From NCBI GenBank assembly GCA_937975655.1, contig CALJTZ010000141.1:1-9063 (forward strand): a stretch of 9,063 nucleotides of DNA, given 5' to 3'. The notes under the pieces were generated by a model. That model did not search any database. It was not told where the DNA came from and saw only the letters and a program-made list of their open reading frames with translations. This document shows, piece by piece, positions 6,457 through 9,063 of this stretch. Made by a program: the position numbers and the translations under genes. Origin of the DNA: an uncultured Synechococcus sp. (lineage in GTDB: Bacteria; Cyanobacteriota; Cyanobacteriia; PCC-6307; Cyanobiaceae). Position 1 is the stretch's first letter, and each line of letters begins with the position of its first letter.

Positions 6457-6493
6457 TGCTGGTTCAGCCACCGGCTTGCTGGTTCAGCCACCG
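6457..6493. repeat. 17-bp direct repeat, 20-bp period
   Basis: TGCTGGTTCAGCCACCG occurs at 6457-6473 and 6477-6493 with three bases between. The second copy contains the minus-strand stop codon of the 38-residue microprotein; the first duplicates that end in the gap before ppk2. It looks like a recent tandem duplication of about 20 bp. Confidence 0.9.
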
Positions 6494-6600
6494 TGCATCT
6501 GGGAGAACCACATCCCGGCCAGCTGCCAGGAGCTCCACAGGAAGATGGCCAGGAACAGCCAGTTCAGCCAGGCGGGTCGGTTGTCGTTGTCGAACAACAT
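6484..6600 (-). CDS. 38-residue Trp-rich single-helix membrane microprotein
   Basis: A short frame from the ATG complementary to 6598-6600 to TGA at 6484-6486. It begins MLFDNDNRPAWLNW, has a hydrophobic segment at about residues 11-32, and ends SQMHGG. Five of 38 residues are Trp (11, 14, 22, 25, 31), with an acidic, Asn-rich N-terminus before the helix. This is the composition of small thylakoid subunits of photosynthetic or NDH complexes, but it matches none I can name (PsbX, PetM, PsaM, NdhP and others were considered). Coding is inferred from the coherent hydrophobic pattern and clean placement between the neighbours. It is convergent with ppk2 (33-bp gap) and 67 bp downstream of the exported-protein gene on the same strand. 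Confidence 0.68.
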   Translation of the reverse strand: MLFDNDNRPAWLNWLFLAIFLWSSWQLAGMWFSQMHGG

Positions 6601-6667
6601 GGCTGATGGTCTGTGGCTCCGCTCAGGTTAGGGGCCAGTCCCCAGTCCAGCTAGCGGCTTGGGCACC

Positions 6668-7117
6668 TCAGTTGGACGCGGCAGGGCAGGGTTGGAGGGG
6701 CGCGAGGGGGGCGGTCTGGCAGAGGCCCCAGGGGCCCGATCCGGATCCCAGGCTCCAGCGCACCACTTGGCCGTCGCCATCGCTGCTGGGAACGGTGATC
6801 ACCTCCAGCTGGTCCTGACCACGCCGGTAGTCGTAGCGGCAGTAGCCCATCCCGGTGCCAGAGCAAGCCCGCAAGCTGATTAGCCCGTTGCCGGAGAGTT
6901 CGCGATCAAAGCTCTCGGCCGGGGGGGTGCTGATCGGCCGCCAGCCCTGCTGCTGCAGTCGCTGATCCGCCGCTTCGATCGGTTCGTGCACCGTGAGCAG
7001 GCTGGCTGGGGGTTGGGCCTGGCCTGAGGAGGCCAGCAGGGCAGGCAGCCCGCCTGCGGCGGCGATCCCCACGGCTGCTGCAGCGATGGCCAGGGGTCGG
7101 CAACGGGGCGCCGCCAT
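6668..7117 (-). CDS. Exported Cys-containing protein, function unknown
   Basis: A 149-residue protein with an N-terminal signal-like region: Arg5/Arg7, a hydrophobic Ala-rich core at about residues 9-29, and a possible cleavage site near SGQA-QP (after ~34). The mature part has four Cys (85, 93, 133, 144), the first pair in ACSGTGMGYCRYDYRRG, consistent with two disulfides in the periplasm or thylakoid lumen. It includes ELSGNGLISLRACSG and QLEVITVPSS, suggesting a beta-rich small domain. I do not recognise a family. Start at the ATG complementary to 7115-7117 gives a sensible signal peptide. It is followed on the same strand by the microprotein gene and preceded by the 64-residue gene. Confidence 0.75.
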   Translation of the reverse strand: MAAPRCRPLAIAAAAVGIAAAGGLPALLASSGQAQPPASLLTVHEPIEAADQRLQQQGWRPISTPPAESFDRELSGNGLISLRACSGTGMGYCRYDYRRGQDQLEVITVPSSDGDGQVVRWSLGSGSGPWGLCQTAPLAPLQPCPAASN

Positions 7118-7185
7118 CGCACGGTTGAAGGGGACTCTCCGATTAGAGCAACGTTTGGCTCAGCCGGGTACTGCTGTGGGCGTGC

Positions 7186-7380
7186 CTACACAGCCATCAG
7201 GCCCTGGCGCTTGGCGCGGCGTAGATCGTGGAGCCCCTCGAGCTGGTTGTGCACCGCCACCAGCTGCTGGCGGATGTGGTCGGTGTTGTCCAGCTTGGCG
7301 AGGTTGAGCAGCATCAGCTCAATCTGGGCCTTGCAGTCGATCAGCACGCGGCACTCGCTGGTTCCGGGTTCGTAGGCCAT
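7186..7380 (-). CDS. Small helical protein, function unknown
   Basis: A 64-residue protein starting MAYEPGTSECRVLIDCK (ATG complementary to 7378-7380; an in-frame ATG 24 bases upstream would add MGWSPTPF). The body is predicted helical with leucine periodicity (AQIELMLLNLAKLD ... QQLVAVHNQLEGLHDLRRAKRQG), suggesting a helical hairpin or coiled coil. It has two Cys (residues 10 and 16), no membrane segment and no recognised family. It is on the same strand as the tRNA-Ser gene, 147 bp downstream of it, and 68 bp upstream of the exported-protein gene. A very short frame, but with composition unlike the shadow frames on either strand. Confidence 0.68.
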   Translation of the reverse strand: MAYEPGTSECRVLIDCKAQIELMLLNLAKLDNTDHIRQQLVAVHNQLEGLHDLRRAKRQGLMAV

Positions 7381-7470
7381 GAACGGGGTTGGCGACCAGC
7401 CCATCCAATCGCCGGCAGCGCGCGCTGTGTGTGGCGGTTATGGCCGTTTTGGCTGTTGGTGCACGCGGGC

Positions 7471-7484
7471 AAATCTGCAGATTT
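7471..7484. repeat. 14-bp perfect palindrome AAATCTGCAGATTT
   Basis: AAATCTGCAGATTT is identical on both strands. It sits in the 147-bp gap between tRNA-Ser and the 64-residue gene and stands out as AT-rich against GC-rich surroundings. It could be an operator for a dimeric regulator of the downstream minus-strand genes or part of a transcript 3' end; neither is shown. Confidence 0.6.
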
Positions 7485-7502
7485 CCTGATCTCGCCGGTG
7501 CG

Positions 7503-7519
7503 GCTGCAGGCGCTGCAGC
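7503..7519 (-). other. Inverted repeat just 3' of tRNA-Ser
   Basis: GCTGCAG (7503-7509), GCG, CTGCAGC (7513-7519): a perfect 7-bp stem with a 3-base loop beginning 8 bases after the tRNA 3' end on the minus strand. There is no following U-tract, so it is not a canonical terminator; it may be a processing or weak termination structure. Confidence 0.5.
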
Positions 7520-7527
7520 TTGGAAAG

Positions 7528-7612
7528 CGGAGGGGGTGGGATTCGAACCCACGGAGGCTTTCACCTCGCTGGTTTTCAAGACCAGAGCCATCAACCACTC
7601 GACCACCCCTCC
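7528..7612 (-). tRNA. tRNA-Ser(UGA)
   Basis: Reading the minus strand: acceptor GGAGGGG (7612-7606) pairs with CCCCTCC (7535-7529), discriminator G at 7528. The anticodon stem-loop is CTGGT-CTTGAAA-ACCAG with anticodon TGA (7578-7576), decoding UCA. A long variable arm (GAGG...CCTC) is as expected for class II serine tRNA. The T arm is GTGGG-TTCGAAT-CCCAC. Length is 85 nt; the 3' CCA is not encoded and must be added enzymatically. Confidence 0.97.
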
Positions 7613-7743
7613 AGGGGTTGACCCATAGGGCCAAACCCATTCTCCCACGGGGATTGATCCCTCGCGTGGCTCTTGGCTGAGACTGTTGAGACCCGTTGCC
7701 ATGCTTTAGGTAGAGCGCTGCGGCCTGGTGGGCCGCCGGATCC

Positions 7744-7905
7744 ATGGCCGTCCTCTCCACCAATCTGCTGGCCGTTCGCACCCGAGAGCTGGCCGACATG
7801 ATCGAGACCCTGCCGGTGAGCGTCGCCCCCGAGCACCAGTACGACCGCTGTTGCGAACTGCTGGAGCAGGTGGCGATCGCCCTCGATTTGTTATCAGCCA
7901 ACTAA
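7744..7905 (+). CDS. 53-residue small protein, function unknown
   Basis: ATG 7744 to TAA 7903-7905, beginning MAVLSTNLLAVRTRELADMI and ending EQVAIALDLLSAN. The sequence is amphipathic: two predicted helices (about residues 5-23 and 32-52) separated by PVSVAPEHQ, with adjacent Cys36-Cys37. No membrane segment. I do not recognise it. Support for coding is the well-formed helical pattern, an ATG start, and snug placement: the stop is 4 bp from the stop of convergent nrdJ. It would be skipped by annotation with a 60-residue cutoff. A weak promoter-like TTGAGA (7686-7691) lies upstream without a convincing -10. Confidence 0.68.
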   Translation: MAVLSTNLLAVRTRELADMIETLPVSVAPEHQYDRCCELLEQVAIALDLLSAN

Positions 7906-7909
7906 GGCC

Positions 7910-9013
7910 TCAGTTCTCCGGTTTGGCCAGGGGCAGCAGGCACTTGTCGGAGTCGCAGCCGGCGGGACCGGCTTCCATCAGCTCGCCGCCGTCATAACGC
8001 TGAAGCGCCTCGAAGAAATCGGCGGTGCTGCGGCGGAACACCACATCGGCTTGCAGCCGTTCGTAGGTGGTGTGATCGATCGGCTCGAAGGGCAGGCGCG
8101 GGAAGGTGGCGTTCGCATCAAAGCGGGCCAGCAGCGCTGCTGAGATGTAGCCCTCGCCCTGCTCAATGGCCTGGTGAATGGCCTCGGCTAGGGGCTCGAT
8201 TTCGTTCTCGCGGAACTCCACGGTGGCGGAGGTGTTGTGGGCCGTGTAGTGCTTCTGCACCTGCATGTAGAAGTCGAACTGGGCCATGGCGGAGAAGTTG
8301 TTGATCTCCACCTGATCGGCACCAGGGATGTTGGCCCAGCTCACTTCCGTGGGGATTTCCACCAGCCACTCGGTGCAGCGGGGATCAAAGGGGTCGTCCA
8401 GCAGACGGCCCTGCTCGTCCTTATCGCTCTGGGATGGCACGATCGTGTAGCCATAGTCCATACAGGCCAGCGCCACTGGATCGTTCTTGCGGAAGGTGAT
8501 GCGGCGGATGAAGCGCTGGGCCTTGGGGGGGTGCCAGCCGGGGGAGGCGCCGGTGAGCAGGCTCTTGGTTCCGGCGGGCTGCACGGTGGTACAGCGGTTG
8601 GGTCGCCGCAGGCCGTGGCGATCGCAGTAGTCCCACACGGCCTTGTTCACGATCTCTTTCCAGCGCCCCATGTACTCGGCTTCCTTGGCCTTGAAGGCGA
8701 TGCCCTCAGTGGTGTTGGGGCGCCCGGCCTCCCACCACTTCAGCCAGGGAGTGCCAAAGGCATGCACGAAGAAGTCGAACAGGCCGGTGAAGCTCACGCC
8801 CACGATCGGATCCCAGGCGCGGCTCTGGCGGTAGCGCTCCACCTCGAACCGGTGGTTGAGCAGGCAGGCCACCGCTAGGCCACCGGCGGTAAAGGCCTCT
8901 TCCTGGGCCACCAGGTCGTCGGGGTCGATGCGGTTGAGGTGAATCTCCGCCAGGTTGCAGTGGAAATCGGCGCCCAGGATCTCGCCGCAGGGGTTGAGGC
9001 CATAGCGGCCGAG
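7910..9013 (-). CDS. nrdJ: B12-dependent class II ribonucleotide reductase, C-terminal part (5' truncated)
   Basis: Converts ribonucleotides to deoxyribonucleotides with an adenosylcobalamin-type cofactor (pseudocobalamin in related picocyanobacteria) in the cytosol. 367 residues are present, frame open to 9013, where genomic sequence meets adapter; about half of the ~740-780-residue protein is missing. Key motifs: NPCGE at fragment residues 7-11, carrying the thiyl-radical Cys (codon 8987-8989) with the flanking Asn and Glu; the phosphate-loop-like PAGTKSLLTGASPGWHPP beginning at residue 146; and the C-terminal redox pair in GCDSDKC (Cys353, Cys358), with the CX4C spacing of the Lactobacillus monomeric enzyme. 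These support the monomeric RTPR type. No start codon is in the window; the GTG at 8911 is internal. It converges on the 53-residue gene with a 4-bp gap. Confidence 0.95.
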   Translation of the reverse strand, partial: LGRYGLNPCGEILGADFHCNLAEIHLNRIDPDDLVAQEEAFTAGGLAVACLLNHRFEVERYRQSRAWDPIVGVSFTGLFDFFVHAFGTPWLKWWEAGRPNTTEGIAFKAKEAEYMGRWKEIVNKAVWDYCDRHGLRRPNRCTTVQPAGTKSLLTGASPGWHPPKAQRFIRRITFRKNDPVALACMDYGYTIVPSQSDKDEQGRLLDDPFDPRCTEWLVEIPTEVSWANIPGADQVEINNFSAMAQFDFYMQVQKHYTAHNTSATVEFRENEIEPLAEAIHQAIEQGEGYISAALLARFDANATFPRLPFEPIDHTTYERLQADVVFRRSTADFFEALQRYDGGELMEAGPAGCDSDKCLLPLAKPEN

Positions 9014-9063
9014 AGATCGGAAGAGCGTCGTGTAGGGAAAGAGTGTCTTCGCCTGTGTAGATC
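9014..9063. other. Illumina TruSeq i5 adapter sequence (artefact)
   Basis: From 9014 the sequence is AGATCGGAAGAGCGTCG and continues as the reverse complement of the TruSeq universal/i5 adapter (33 bases, 9014-9046). The 8-base index CTTCGCCT (9047-9054) and the constant GTGTAGATC (9055-9063) follow. The reverse complement of the index, AGGCGAAG, is the D505 i5 index as I recall the Illumina set. This is untrimmed read-through at a contig end, not organismal DNA. Confidence 0.98.

Noticed and set aside
7528..7612. tRNA-Ser as an attachment site for a genomic island
   Set aside because: No integrase, no repeat of the tRNA 3' end elsewhere in the window, and flanking genes look like core chromosome.
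7613..7743. Promoters for tRNA-Ser (minus) and the 53-residue gene (plus)
   Set aside because: TTGAGA (7686-7691) and TATGGG on the minus strand near 7625 are isolated partial matches without properly spaced partners; too weak to annotate.
7341..7901. 186-residue minus-strand open frame and the 7389-7628 plus frame (containing GVGFEPTEAFTSLVFKTRA-like sequence)
   Set aside because: Both read through the tRNA-Ser gene; translated serine tRNAs give these well-known spurious peptides (for example LVLKTSEVKASVGSNPTPS). The tRNA explains the sequence.
8237..8878. 213-residue plus-strand frame opposite nrdJ
   Set aside because: Shadow of nrdJ; composition (Gly/Val/His-rich) lacks domain features and the opposite strand has clear RTPR motifs.

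Overview
The window is a GC-rich stretch of a cyanobacterial chromosome. It most resembles the alpha-cyanobacterial picoplankton (Cyanobium / Synechococcus type). That placement rests on a high-light-inducible chlorophyll-binding protein, several small families known mainly from cyanobacteria (DUF2949, DUF3038, DUF4335), and a monomeric B12-dependent ribonucleotide reductase as found in that clade. Genes are packed with short gaps or overlaps and few have a clear Shine-Dalgarno sequence. I see no insertion sequence, CRISPR array, phage module or defence island.

Layout. 1-603: 3' part of dapB (lysine/diaminopimelate synthesis). 668-1315: a two-helix membrane protein of unknown function. 1398-1652: an Hli protein, with a GTTACA direct-repeat promoter resembling the RpaB/HLR1 light-stress element upstream and a strong intrinsic terminator downstream. 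1749-2903: a UbiH/VisC-type FAD monooxygenase, followed by a DUF2949 protein (2927-3142). apt (3150-3674, minus) converges on these. From 3714 a plus-strand run of five genes follows: DUF3038, DUF4335, two unknown small proteins and the polyphosphate kinase ppk2 (ends 6450). 6484-7380 minus: a 38-residue Trp-rich membrane microprotein, an exported Cys-containing protein and a 64-residue helical protein. 7528-7612 minus: tRNA-Ser(UGA). 7744-7905 plus: a 53-residue small protein. 7910-9013 minus: the C-terminal half of nrdJ, including the catalytic NPCGE motif and the C-terminal redox CX4C pair.

The last 50 bases (9014-9063) are not genomic. They are an Illumina TruSeq i5 adapter with a readable 8-base index, and they happen to keep the nrdJ reading frame open. 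The real sequence ends at about 9013.

Most of the window is core metabolism and photoprotection: amino-acid and cell-wall precursor synthesis, purine salvage, polyphosphate metabolism, dNTP synthesis and light-stress response. No new multi-gene system could be supported. The parts that merit a second look are the hli promoter, the two unlisted microproteins, the unknown genes co-directional with ppk2, an in-frame tandem repeat in a Leu-rich membrane protein, and the adapter artefact.
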